Below the pieces are notes generated by a model. It did no database searches. It saw only the letters and a list, made by a program, of their open reading frames with translations, and was not told the origin of the DNA. A stretch of 64,000 nucleotides of DNA from Phascolarctobacterium sp. (lineage in GTDB: Bacteria > Bacillota > Negativicutes > Acidaminococcales > Acidaminococcaceae). The translations under genes were made by a program, and so were the position numbers. How positions within the stretch are numbered: position 1 is the first letter of the stretch; every line of letters begins with the position of its first letter. Positions 48,161 through 56,794 of this stretch are shown piece by piece. Where the stretch lies: positions 372,001 through 436,000 of the forward strand of contig QAMT01000023.1 of the NCBI GenBank assembly GCA_003150755.1, given 5' to 3'.

Positions 48161-48186
48161 AGTACGCACATTTTTGTTAGATACTA
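48161..48186. promoter_or_regulatory. Candidate HxlR half-sites
   Basis: AGTAC (48161-48165) and AGATACTA (48179-48186) resemble the AGTAC..GATACTA elements before the copA-linked hxlR gene (26516-26534), with wider spacing. Confidence 0.35.
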
Positions 48187-48207
48187 TACCAAAGGAGAGT
48201 GTAAACC

Positions 48208-48549
48208 GTGATAAAAAACTATATCGAAAAAGCTAATTTTGAAGACACCGGCTTCAGCTACACGCTGTCGCTGATAAACGGCAAATATAAAATGATAATC
48301 CTGTATTGCCTGATGGAATTTCATACCGTGCGTTACAGCGAACTGAAACGTTATATAAAAACCATTTCGCATAAAACGCTCAGCGCATCATTAAAAGAGC
48401 TGGAAAAAGACGGCCTTGTCCTGCGCAAGGAATACCCGCAGATACCGCCTAAAGTAGAATACAGCTTGTCTGCCAAAGGTGAATCACTGATGCAAATACT
48501 CGACCAGCTCTGCATCTGGGGCGAAGCGCATAAAAATAATAACGGATAG
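48208..48549 (+). CDS. HxlR-family transcriptional regulator
   Basis: A 113-residue HxlR winged-helix regulator: YTLSLINGKYKMIILYCLM (about 14-32), KTLSASLKELEKDGLV (about 55-70) and YPQIPPKVEYSLSAKGESLMQILDQLCIWG (about 76-105). The N-terminal Cys common in redox-sensing HxlR proteins is missing; other Cys residues lie at about 31 and 103. GTG start behind AAAGGAGAG. Divergent from the FMN reductase, the typical arrangement of a repressor and its target. Confidence 0.9.
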   Translation: MIKNYIEKANFEDTGFSYTLSLINGKYKMIILYCLMEFHTVRYSELKRYIKTISHKTLSASLKELEKDGLVLRKEYPQIPPKVEYSLSAKGESLMQILDQLCIWGEAHKNNNG

Positions 48550-48559
48550 TATAAAACAG

Positions 48560-48597
48560 CAACGGCAGCCTAAAAAAGCTGCCGTTATTTTTATACC
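48560..48597. terminator. Terminator between hxlR and M24 peptidase genes
   Basis: AACGGCAGC / GCTGCCGTT stem followed by ATTTTTA. Confidence 0.75.
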
Positions 48598-48606
48598 ATT
48601 ATCAAA

Positions 48607-49833
48607 TCAAAAAATACAATTCAGCCTGTGCGGAGAACCGGTCAGCGGTTTGCCGCCCTGCGGCGTTACAAGATAGGTATTCTCGCTGCCTACCATGCCG
48701 ATTCCCGGAAGTGCAATTTTAGGTTCCAGCGCAAAAGTCATATTCTCCGTCAGCACCTGCTTAAAGCGGTTGGCTATTGCCGGCGATTCATCTATCGTAA
48801 GGCCGATGCTATGCCCTAAAAACTTACCGCCGTTCATAAAGCCTTCGGCAAAACGTTCATCAAAATGCTTCATTGTTTCGGTATAAATATCTTCAACTAC
48901 TACGCCTGGTTTTAGCATAGAAGCAGCAAAACGCTCCAGCATCAGGCAATGCTCGTGCGCCGCCAAAATCAAATCACGGTTGGGGTCTTTGTTGATATCG
49001 CCAAAATAATAAACTATTGTTTTATCAGTATGGTAACCTTCAACCCCGCAGGGAATATCCAGATAAACCAGCCTGCCCTCTTTCAGTTTGCGGAAGGGCG
49101 AACCGATACTCTGTACAGCAATGCAAGTGCCGCCCGTACCGCCGGGGCCATCAAACGCCGTGCGCACAAGCCCGCTTTTGCCAAACGATGCTACACCGAT
49201 AATATCCTCGCCCAAAGGCAAATTCATACGCGCAATACCGTGCGAACCGCGGCGCAGCATAGCGGTGTAAATTTCCACTGCCAGTTCGGCTTCACTGATA
49301 CCGTTTATAATCATTTTGGGCGCCAGCTGTTCCAGTACCGTCTGATGAATAGCGCCGCTGCGTTTCATCAAATCCAGTTCATAAGCGCTTTTGGTAAGAC
49401 GCAAGCTGCACAGCAAGCCGTCAATATCAGTATAATTTTTAAACGGCAGGTATTTACGCAGCATATTCAGCCATTCTACCGTCGCTTTTTTGCACTCCAG
49501 ATAGATTTCCTCCGGCACAGCGCCGTAAAACTCCGCTAAAGTGCGGAAACTTTTCATAGGGCGGATATCCGGCAGCAGCGACTCATTACGGGCACGGTCA
49601 TAACTGCGGCGCACCCACAAAATCTCGTCCTGCGGACGGATAACAAGCGCACCTTCCTGCATCGTGCCGGTAAAATAATACATATTAACTTTATCATTTA
49701 CCACCGCCATCTGCCAGCCGGGGTGTTCAGCATCCATCGCAGCGCGGAATTTAACAAGCCGTGCCTGCAATTCTTCCAGCGGCACGCGCCTGATTTCATC
49801 CGCCATCAGCGAAGCATATTCCAAAATAGCCAT
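48607..49833 (-). CDS. M24-family metallopeptidase (Xaa-Pro aminopeptidase-like)
   Basis: A 408-residue creatinase/aminopeptidase P-fold protein. The N-terminal creatinase-like domain covers about 15-145, the pita-bread catalytic domain the rest. Likely metal ligands are the two Asp of LDIPCGVEGYHTDKTIVYY (about 244-262), the His of GHSIGL (about 330), Glu of LEPKIALPG (about 365) and Glu of GSENTYLV (about 380). It probably cleaves peptides with Pro in position two, though creatinase-type substrates cannot be excluded. Monocistronic. Confidence 0.88.
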   Translation of the reverse strand: MAILEYASLMADEIRRVPLEELQARLVKFRAAMDAEHPGWQMAVVNDKVNMYYFTGTMQEGALVIRPQDEILWVRRSYDRARNESLLPDIRPMKSFRTLAEFYGAVPEEIYLECKKATVEWLNMLRKYLPFKNYTDIDGLLCSLRLTKSAYELDLMKRSGAIHQTVLEQLAPKMIINGISEAELAVEIYTAMLRRGSHGIARMNLPLGEDIIGVASFGKSGLVRTAFDGPGGTGGTCIAVQSIGSPFRKLKEGRLVYLDIPCGVEGYHTDKTIVYYFGDINKDPNRDLILAAHEHCLMLERFAASMLKPGVVVEDIYTETMKHFDERFAEGFMNGGKFLGHSIGLTIDESPAIANRFKQVLTENMTFALEPKIALPGIGMVGSENTYLVTPQGGKPLTGSPHRLNCIF

Positions 49834-49970
49834 ATCATTGCTCCTTTAATATATTTTTAATTCAGTTGTTGTGCAGATTTTCCTCGCAGCTTAAACTGCC
49901 CTGTTTACTGCATCTTACTAATTTAAAGCATATCATATCCGCCTGTATTCTTCAATTAGTGCAGACATAC

Positions 49971-50002
49971 AAAAAGCTCCATGCCTGTCACAGCACGGAG
50001 CT
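49971..50002 (-). terminator. Terminator of lysA
   Basis: Minus-strand AAGCTCC-G-TGC / GCA-T-GGAGCTT stem followed by TTTTTG. Confidence 0.75.
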
Positions 50003-50011
50003 TCATTCAAA

Positions 50012-51280
50012 TCAATCTTTATTAAAAAGCCCGGTAAAATCAAAGGTAGCAAAATAATCAGCCGGTGTTTCCGCACGGCGAATCATTTCAACGCTGCCGT
50101 CTTCTTTTAGCAGCAGTTCTGCACTGCGCAGCTTGCCGTTGTAGTTGTAACCCATGGCAAAACCATGAGCGCCTGCGTCATGGATAAATACCAAATCGCC
50201 GATGTTGATTTCCGGCAGCATACGGTCAATAGCAAATTTATCGTTGTTTTCGCACAAGCCGCCGGTAACGTCGTACTTATGGTCGCAGGGTGCGTTTTCC
50301 TTACCCATTACGGTAATGTGGTGGTAAGAACCGTAAATTGCCGGGCGCATCAGGTTGGCAGCACAGGCATCAAGGCCGATGTATTCTTTATAAATATGTT
50401 TCTGATGAATTACGCGCGATACCAACGCACCGTAAGGAGCCAGCATATAACGGCCCATTTCGGTATACAGCCTTACGTTGCCCATACCTGCCGGTACAAG
50501 CACTTCTTCAAACGCCTGGCGCACGCCTTCGCCAATAGCCATAATATCGTTTTCCGGCTGGTCCGGACGGTAAGCAATGCCTACGCCGCCGGAAAGATTG
50601 ATAAACTCAATGGAAGCGCCGGTTTCTTCTTTCAGTTCAACCGCTACTTTAAACAAAATACGCGCCAGTTCAGGATAATAATCGTTAGTTACAGTATTGC
50701 TGGCCAAAAAAGCATGCAGGCCAAAATGCTTAACGCCTTTCGCCATAAGGCGTTTATAGGCTTCGGTAAGCTGCTCGCGCGTCATGCCGTATTTGGCATC
50801 ACCAGGGTTATCCATAATATTGTTGGCAATGGCAAAATGCCCGCCAGGATTGAAACGGCAGCAAATCGTATCCGGAATATCGGCCACACGCTCCAAAAAG
50901 TCGATGTGGGTAATGTCATCAAGGTTAATGGTAGCGTTCAGCTTGCGTGCCAGCTGAAAATCCTCCGCCGGAGTATCATTGGAGGAAAACATAATTTCAT
51001 CACCCTTAAAGCCAACCGCATCAGCCATCAGAAGTTCCGTATAAGACGAGCAGTCAGCGCCGCAGCCTTCTTCGTGCAGAATTTTTAAAATTCCTGGCGT
51101 CGGTGTTGCCTTAACCGCAAAGTATTCTTTAAAACCTTTGTTCCAGCTAAAAGCCTTGTTTACGCGGCGGGCAGTTTCGCGGATACCCTTTTCATCATAC
51201 AAATAAAACGGCGTCGCATATCTGGATGCAATATCCTCAAGTTGTTCTTTAGTAACAAACGGAATTTTTTCAGCCATCAA
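50012..51280 (-). CDS. lysA: Diaminopimelate decarboxylase-like PLP enzyme
   Basis: A 422-residue fold III PLP decarboxylase. The PLP lysine is in KEYFAVKATPTPGIL (about 50-62), the HAFLASNT stretch (about 193) and SGGVGIAYRP (about 235) bind cofactor phosphate, and the C-terminal TGGLCENNDKFA (Cys about 345) matches the LysA substrate site. Reaction: meso-diaminopimelate to lysine, the last lysine step. It overlaps the trmB-family regulator by four bases. Related decarboxylases (carboxynorspermidine) have a different C-terminus, so LysA is preferred. Confidence 0.85.
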   Translation of the reverse strand: MMAEKIPFVTKEQLEDIASRYATPFYLYDEKGIRETARRVNKAFSWNKGFKEYFAVKATPTPGILKILHEEGCGADCSSYTELLMADAVGFKGDEIMFSSNDTPAEDFQLARKLNATINLDDITHIDFLERVADIPDTICCRFNPGGHFAIANNIMDNPGDAKYGMTREQLTEAYKRLMAKGVKHFGLHAFLASNTVTNDYYPELARILFKVAVELKEETGASIEFINLSGGVGIAYRPDQPENDIMAIGEGVRQAFEEVLVPAGMGNVRLYTEMGRYMLAPYGALVSRVIHQKHIYKEYIGLDACAANLMRPAIYGSYHHITVMGKENAPCDHKYDVTGGLCENNDKFAIDRMLPEINIGDLVFIHDAGAHGFAMGYNYNGKLRSAELLLKEDGSVEMIRRAETPADYFATFDFTGLFNKD

Positions 51281-51978
51281 TTCTCACCTTTCTGCAATTC
51301 AATCAGTTTAATTTCGTTTTTCAGCGCATCTTTGAACAAATCAACCAGATTGCGCTTACAGGAATATAAACAGGTTGAATCGTTGCCATTGTCCAAATCA
51401 CCTGTCAGCACCGTCTGCGAATCGGCAATCAGCCTTATTTGCCCTGTCTGTTTAACGGTGTTGTAGCAAATAGCTCCCGGCAACCGGAAATCATGCCCGG
51501 TAATGACTACTACCTTCAGCCCGCGGCTTAACGCCGTTTCAAGCTCGCTGCGCAACAGCTCCATTACAGCGGCGCTCGCCGATACATAAATACGCGCCTG
51601 CGCATTAAGCACGGTATTTTGCAGCTTGCTGATAATTTCGGCATTGCCCTTGATGGTAATGTAGCCTTCCGCTTCGTTCTGCACGCCCGGCAGCTCTTTC
51701 AACAGTTCGTCGCGCTGCTCTGTAAGACGGCGTATTTTGTTGTTGCAGAACTCCTCCGGCGCAACCGGAGTATAGCGAGTCACTTTACCTTCTTCCATAA
51801 TATAGGCAGCACCCTTTTCTACTAATCCGGCCAATGCCGTATAAGTGTTGGAGCGCGAAATACCTGTCTGCTTGGCGGCCTCATAACCTGTCAGGCGTCC
51901 GGCCTTTAAAAGCAAAAGGTATAGTGTTGCCTCCTGGCGTGTAAGGTTAAAGCGCATCAGGCGTTCAACGATTTCCAT
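51277..51978 (-). CDS. TrmB-family transcriptional regulator
   Basis: A 233-residue TrmB-type regulator: winged HTH (1-75, FNLTRQEATLYLLLLKAGRLTGYEAAKQTGISRSNTYTALAGLVEKG), coiled coil (about 88-105), and a PLD-like ligand domain (IYVSASAAVMELLRSELETALSRGLKVVVITG). ATG 51978 follows GAGGGG. It is the first gene of an operon with lysA, so it probably controls lysine synthesis, and the TGTTC/GAACA repeat at the promoter is a likely operator. Bacterial TrmB regulators of lysine genes are not well described. Confidence 0.88.
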   Translation of the reverse strand: MEIVERLMRFNLTRQEATLYLLLLKAGRLTGYEAAKQTGISRSNTYTALAGLVEKGAAYIMEEGKVTRYTPVAPEEFCNNKIRRLTEQRDELLKELPGVQNEAEGYITIKGNAEIISKLQNTVLNAQARIYVSASAAVMELLRSELETALSRGLKVVVITGHDFRLPGAICYNTVKQTGQIRLIADSQTVLTGDLDNGNDSTCLYSCKRNLVDLFKDALKNEIKLIELQKGEN

Positions 51979-52003
51979 TCCCCTCATTCAGCCCCTTATA
52001 TAT

Positions 52004-52026
52004 TGTTCCTGTTTAAGAACACTATA
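52004..52026 (-). promoter_or_regulatory. Candidate TrmB operator at the trmB-lysA promoter
   Basis: TGTTC-N8-GAACA (52004-52021) begins at the -10 box and covers the start site, a repression-type position. Confidence 0.55.
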
Positions 52027-52049
52027 CTCTTTTTTCTTTTGGTTGTCAA
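52021..52049 (-). promoter_or_regulatory. trmB-lysA promoter
   Basis: Minus-strand TTGACA (52044-52049), 17-bp spacer, TATAGT (52021-52026). Confidence 0.8.
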
Positions 52050-52065
52050 TAGCTAACTGAAAAAT

Positions 52066-52125
52066 TTGTGAAAAAACAAAAACCTTCCTTTTATCAGACT
52101 TATTTCATCTAAAAGGAAGGTTTGT
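52066..52125 (-). terminator. Terminator of the autotransporter gene
   Basis: Minus-strand AAACCTTCCTTTTA / TAAAAGGAAGGTTT stem around a 16-base loop, then TTTGTTTTTTC. Confidence 0.75.
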
Positions 52126-52136
52126 TATTATATTAT

Positions 52137-54992
52137 TTAATTAAATGAATAATTTACCTGCATCGTGCCGCTAAAGCCATCACGTTTACCGCCATAGCCT
52201 TGCAAGCCAAAATCAATACTCCACGGAGAATTATCCGGCGCGTAGTGTACGCCCGCTTCAATCATGGCCGTACTTCCTTTCAAGCTGGGATTGCCGGTAT
52301 AGAAGTCTGCTGCTTTAACCTGTGCCTTACCATTAAATTCATAGTCCCAGGCTGCACCGTAATAAAAGCTTACATCATTTTGGGTATTGGTATTATAACG
52401 CAAGCCAAGACGCAAACGGCTGCTTTCCGCATCGTCAAATTCAACCTTATCACCTAAAATTTCAAAACTTTCGCCGCTGTGACGGGTATAAAAATATTTG
52501 CCGTAAATATCAATATTTCTGCTGCCGTCGATATTATAAATATGACCAACGCCCAAATGGGTGCCAAAATAATTAGTTTCTGTATCATAACCGCCATGCA
52601 TACCAAACCCATCAGCCACAGCATTGCTAAGACTGTTCTTAAGCATACCGGCACGCACGCCAAGTTCGGCATAAGTTCCGTTATTTGCCCTAAAGCGCGC
52701 CATAGCACCGCCGCCGTTATAAACAGCATTGCCAAAGCCCTCAAGGCTTAAGCCAGAATAATCGTTATAGGTACGGTAATTACCGCTGCCGTTTTCGTAA
52801 AAAACGCCCCAACTAAAAGAACCGTTATCTTTTTGAACCGTATCGCCAACACCGGCAAGCACGCTCCAGCCATTAACCTTTAAATTGCTGCCGGTATCAT
52901 AACGGCTGTAATTACCATGAGCTGCCGCAAAGGTTTTAATGCCGTATTTACCGTCATCCAAAAGCCCAAAAGCATTGTTTAAAATATCACTGCCCTGATT
53001 TACAAACGCTACTGCCGCTGTACGGCTTTCGCCGATAATTTTTGTCTGTTCCGTCGGTGCTGTTGCGCCGGTAACAACCCAGTCAATGCTGTTTGCACCA
53101 TCTTGTAACTCTACATCAGCTTCTGAAGCAAAACCAATTTGCAATTTTTTAACATCAACATTTGCTGCCGAAGCCCCTGTAAGCGTACCAGCTTTAATAA
53201 AGCTCATATGGTCGCCGTTTTGTACTGCTGTACCTGCCGCCGCAGCCAAAGTGCCAGTGGCAGAAATTGCAGTATTTGTCAAATCAGCCGCACCGCTTAC
53301 ATCAATAACGGCAGAGTCTTTCTCCCAATTGATAGCAGTCATATCGACATTAAGTTCTTTTAGTCCTATTATTGAATTAGCTTTAAATTGACTATCAGTA
53401 TTTATAATTGCAGACCCACGTTGTGTATATGTGTTACTGTCAAAATATGACGAACCATCTATATTGCCAAGTTCAACAACTCTTTTATTATCATTATTGA
53501 TTATTAAATTATCAAACTCATATAACTTATTTACTTTCAAATCACTATTTTCTATTAAAATATCACCTACACTATCACCTAACAAATTTATAGTTCCAGC
53601 ACTATTAACAATTTGAATATTATCTGTTGCGTAAATGTCATTTGCCTTTAAAATTCCACTTTGAACAGATAACTCATTCACATAACCTAATCCCCCTATA
53701 TCTAATTCAGATTCGTTAACAATTAAAATTCCATTTGTAGCATCATAACTATAATCATACGAATATAAATCAACTTCCTCAACAGCTACCTTACTTCCGT
53801 TTGATATATTAACTGTATCAAATTTATCAATAGACTTTATACTACCTTGATAATTGTCAGCTTTTAAATATTGCCCACTTTGATTACTTGAACGAGAGCT
53901 ATCATAACCATGTAATTCCGCTTCTGATAAATCAGCATTTCCGGAAATTTCAATACCATTATCTTTTACTGTTCCTGCTCCATTTCTAGAATAAACAGCA
54001 TAAACATTACCACTTACCGAACCACCTGTAATTATAACTTTATTATTTATCAATTTATTATTATTGCTTGCATAAGCATAAGCACCATAAATTGCTCCTG
54101 TAACTGTTCCGTCACTTATTTCCACAATGTTATTATTTGCTGAACTTCCACTTCTATCTGCGCAAGCACCATAAATACCAAAAGTATATTTTTTGCTATC
54201 ATCAGAAGCATTTATCTGTCCACCTTTAATAATAACCTTGTTGTTTTCCAAAATACAGTTATAATCATCGGCATAAGCACCATAAATATTTCCGTTATTT
54301 GTTTCTGCTGTTATAACACCTCCACTTATTTCTACACCATTATTTTTGACTATATTACGATTATTTCTTCCTTCATCAGTTATATAAACACCAGCTATAT
54401 TTTCACCGGTTATATTACCACCAGCTATATAAACCATATTACCAACTATTTCAGGATGGTCTTGATTCTCATTATTACTAACTTCCATTAAGCCACCGTA
54501 AATATCTGTTGCTATATTGCCATCATTAATTATAACAGTATTATTTAAAGTATAATTACTATAACCACCTGCAACAGCATTATCATATGTAAAATTCCAA
54601 CTACTTCCTATTCCAGCTATCGTTGTAGAACCACCAACAATATTACCACCATTTATTACTACTTTATTATCATTAGCTTCAAGTGCAGCTTCTAAATCCG
54701 GTTCATCATCCCAACTATATTTATCTTTTAATAAAGCAAAACCACCATAAACACCTTTTACATCACCTGTAATATCTCCTGTTGCCGTGCCAGTATAAGT
54801 ACTCTCTGTCATTTCAATACTATTATTGTTACTATCTTTACTCTCAAAAACTTGTGGGCCTCCACCACCATATAAAACATTATTTAGATATGTATAATCT
54901 GCCGCCCACGCAGTATTTACCCACAATGTTGTGCAGGCGCACAGCACTGCCGCTGTTAAAATTTTTGTTTTGCTGTCCATTTTTCTTTTCAT
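52137..54992 (-). CDS. Autotransporter (type V secretion) with GG-repeat passenger
   Basis: A 951-residue autotransporter. Signal peptide 1-30 (CACTTLWVNTAWA). The passenger (about 31-670) is built of repeats of the form NNKV-I-GG-I-G-IYGAYA (about 85-360), then beta-helix-like Asn/Asp/Ser-rich repeats. The C-terminal barrel covers about 690-951 and ends VNYSFN. The passenger coding DNA is clearly more AT-rich than the barrel. No protease triad or RGD is evident, so adhesion is likelier than enzymatic activity. Preceded by a small HTH protein gene that may regulate it. Confidence 0.88.
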   Translation of the reverse strand: MKRKMDSKTKILTAAVLCACTTLWVNTAWAADYTYLNNVLYGGGGPQVFESKDSNNNSIEMTESTYTGTATGDITGDVKGVYGGFALLKDKYSWDDEPDLEAALEANDNKVVINGGNIVGGSTTIAGIGSSWNFTYDNAVAGGYSNYTLNNTVIINDGNIATDIYGGLMEVSNNENQDHPEIVGNMVYIAGGNITGENIAGVYITDEGRNNRNIVKNNGVEISGGVITAETNNGNIYGAYADDYNCILENNKVIIKGGQINASDDSKKYTFGIYGACADRSGSSANNNIVEISDGTVTGAIYGAYAYASNNNKLINNKVIITGGSVSGNVYAVYSRNGAGTVKDNGIEISGNADLSEAELHGYDSSRSSNQSGQYLKADNYQGSIKSIDKFDTVNISNGSKVAVEEVDLYSYDYSYDATNGILIVNESELDIGGLGYVNELSVQSGILKANDIYATDNIQIVNSAGTINLLGDSVGDILIENSDLKVNKLYEFDNLIINNDNKRVVELGNIDGSSYFDSNTYTQRGSAIINTDSQFKANSIIGLKELNVDMTAINWEKDSAVIDVSGAADLTNTAISATGTLAAAAGTAVQNGDHMSFIKAGTLTGASAANVDVKKLQIGFASEADVELQDGANSIDWVVTGATAPTEQTKIIGESRTAAVAFVNQGSDILNNAFGLLDDGKYGIKTFAAAHGNYSRYDTGSNLKVNGWSVLAGVGDTVQKDNGSFSWGVFYENGSGNYRTYNDYSGLSLEGFGNAVYNGGGAMARFRANNGTYAELGVRAGMLKNSLSNAVADGFGMHGGYDTETNYFGTHLGVGHIYNIDGSRNIDIYGKYFYTRHSGESFEILGDKVEFDDAESSRLRLGLRYNTNTQNDVSFYYGAAWDYEFNGKAQVKAADFYTGNPSLKGSTAMIEAGVHYAPDNSPWSIDFGLQGYGGKRDGFSGTMQVNYSFN

Positions 54993-55039
54993 CTATAAAT
55001 CTTCCCTTCACTAAATTTTTAATAACCTTTAGGACTTTA

Positions 55040-55393
55040 CTATTCCTGCATTTTACAGTTTTTTATAATTATTGATATTGACGGTTGCTTTACATTAAAA
55101 ATATTAGCTAAAAAAGCCTGGGTTAAATGATATTCATTATATAACCGTGCAATTTCTTTATTACGTCCGTCTTTGCTATAAAACAAATTTATTTTTACTT
55201 CTTCTGTTTGAATTTGAAAGCCATAATCACGCAAAACTATTATTTTACGCTGCCCATCAGCATAATAAAGTTTAAGTTCTAAAGTTTTTATACCTGTCCG
55301 GTTATTATGTGAAAAATAGTAAAACTCTATTTCTCCATCCCCGATTGCTTTTTTAATTACATCCTTCGGAAAAGGAAAATTATTAACATCCAT
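55040..55393 (-). CDS. Small HTH-like protein upstream of the autotransporter
   Basis: A 117-residue protein without a family I can name. The last 45 residues look like a helix-turn-helix (NKEIARLYNEYHLTQAFLANIFNVKQPSISIII), with recognition helix VKQPSISII. The first 70 residues form a beta-rich region (EFYYFSHNNRTGIKTLELKLYYADGQRKIIVLRD). I chose ATG 55393; the frame stays open further upstream into a hairpin-rich stretch. It lies 47 bp before the autotransporter gene on the same strand, so autotransporter regulation is a guess. Confidence 0.65.
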   Translation of the reverse strand: MDVNNFPFPKDVIKKAIGDGEIEFYYFSHNNRTGIKTLELKLYYADGQRKIIVLRDYGFQIQTEEVKINLFYSKDGRNKEIARLYNEYHLTQAFLANIFNVKQPSISIIIKNCKMQE

Positions 55394-55475
55394 AATTTCA
55401 CAACCTTTAACCAATATAAATACATAATGTTGTTTATTTACAACTATTTTACCAGAACATCTCCCCCCCGCAAGC

Positions 55476-55499
55476 AAAAGTTCACTTCGCTGAACTTTT
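55476..55499. repeat. Perfect inverted repeat
   Basis: AAAAGTTCA-N6-TGAACTTTT next to a run of seven C (55463-55469). It could be a hairpin in the leader of the small HTH gene or an end relic of an unknown element. Confidence 0.5.
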
Positions 55500-55529
55500 C
55501 CTCCCGGTGGGTCAGGTTCGGCGTAATAC

Positions 55530-55568
55530 AAAAAGACTGCACTACGCTACGCACAGTGCAGTCTTTTT
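55530..55568. terminator. Bidirectional terminator
   Basis: AAAAAGACTGCACT / AGTGCAGTCTTTTT, a 14-bp perfect stem with an 11-base loop and T runs on both strands. It isolates the autotransporter region from phnW. Confidence 0.85.
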
Positions 55569-55618
55569 AGTCAGGCGTTAAGGACTTTGCCTAAATATAC
55601 TTTTAAATTTATATAAAC

Positions 55619-55660
55619 AAAAAAACAGACAGCGGTTACAACAATAACAACTGCCTGCTT
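55619..55660 (-). terminator. Terminator of the phn operon
   Basis: Minus-strand CAGGCAGT / GCTGTCTG pairs over 8 bp with G-U pairs and is followed by TTTTTTTGTTT. Confidence 0.65.
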
Positions 55661-55673
55661 TAAAATTTACTTA

Positions 55674-56777
55674 TTATTTCTTCAAACCTACAAACTCTTT
55701 AAAAATGCCGAGGATTTTTTCTACGTCGTCCATGTAGATTTCGCCGATATTGCCGAGGCGGAAGGTTTCGGCGTCGGTCAGTTTGCCGGGGTAAATTACA
55801 TAGCCGTGTTCTTTTAAATAAGCATACATTTCTGCAAAGGTAAATTTACAGTCCTGCGGATAAAAGAAGGTTGTAATAATCGGTCCCTGATGCGCTTCGT
55901 CGATATAGGCTTTAAAGCCCAGCTCCTCCATGCCGGCGCGCAGTGCTTTGTTGGTTGCGCTGTAACGTGCATTCCTTGCGGTAATGCCGCCTTCTGCTTC
56001 AAGCTCCTTCATTGCCTGTGCAAACGCTGCCACAACATGAGTCGGTGAGGTAAAGCGCCATTTGCCGCCGTCTTTTTCCATGGTTTCCCACTGGGCATAT
56101 AAATCCAGCGACAGGCTGCGTGCAATGCCTTTGGTACTCTGTAAATCTTCTACATTGGCGATGATAAAGCTGAAGCCCGGCACGCCCTGAATGCATTTGT
56201 TAGCGCTGCTTACCAGATAAGTAATGCCCAGTTCCGGCACGTTGATATCCACGCCGCCAAAGCTGCTCATGGCATCAACAATAAACTTTTTATTGTATTT
56301 CTGCGCCAGCGCGCCGATTGCTGCAATGTCGTTCAACAGGCCGCTGGTGGTTTCGCTGTGTACCATGGTGATGTGGGTAATATTACCGTCGCTTTTCAAA
56401 ACGTCCTCTACAATAGCTGCGTCGGGGATATGTGCATAATCTTCTTCGTAAACAACGTATTTAATGCCGTGGTAATCGCACATTTCTACCATGCGTTTGC
56501 TGTAAGCGCCGTTTTGCAGCACCAAAACCTTGTCCCTGCTGCTGATAACACTGGAAAGCACGCTTTCTACACCAAAGGTGCCGCTGCCCTGCATCAGCAC
56601 GGTTGTATAATCGCCGTTACCGGCATGGGCCAGTTTTAACAACCCGCTGCGGATTTCCTGCGTCATGTTTTTGTAATCTTCGTCCCAGGTGCAGCGGTCA
56701 ATCTGCATGGCTTCCTTAACGGTTTCGGTAGTGGTCAACGGTCCGGGGGTTAAAAGTTTGTAAGTATTTTTGTTCAT
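55674..56777 (-). CDS. phnW: 2-aminoethylphosphonate-pyruvate transaminase
   Basis: A 367-residue fold I aminotransferase that moves the amino group of 2-aminoethylphosphonate to pyruvate, giving phosphonoacetaldehyde and alanine. It begins KLLTPGPLTTTETVKEAM and has the PLP lysine in VSSANKCIQGVPG (about 192). GSGTFGVESVLSS (about 67) binds cofactor phosphate. ATG 56777 is preferred to the GTG at 56786, which overlaps the AAAGGTG ribosome site. Last gene of phnT-U-S-W. The usual next enzyme, PhnX, is not in the window. Confidence 0.95.
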   Translation of the reverse strand: MNKNTYKLLTPGPLTTTETVKEAMQIDRCTWDEDYKNMTQEIRSGLLKLAHAGNGDYTTVLMQGSGTFGVESVLSSVISSRDKVLVLQNGAYSKRMVEMCDYHGIKYVVYEEDYAHIPDAAIVEDVLKSDGNITHITMVHSETTSGLLNDIAAIGALAQKYNKKFIVDAMSSFGGVDINVPELGITYLVSSANKCIQGVPGFSFIIANVEDLQSTKGIARSLSLDLYAQWETMEKDGGKWRFTSPTHVVAAFAQAMKELEAEGGITARNARYSATNKALRAGMEELGFKAYIDEAHQGPIITTFFYPQDCKFTFAEMYAYLKEHGYVIYPGKLTDAETFRLGNIGEIYMDDVEKILGIFKEFVGLKK

Positions 56778-56794
56778 TTGGGTCACCTTTTTTA

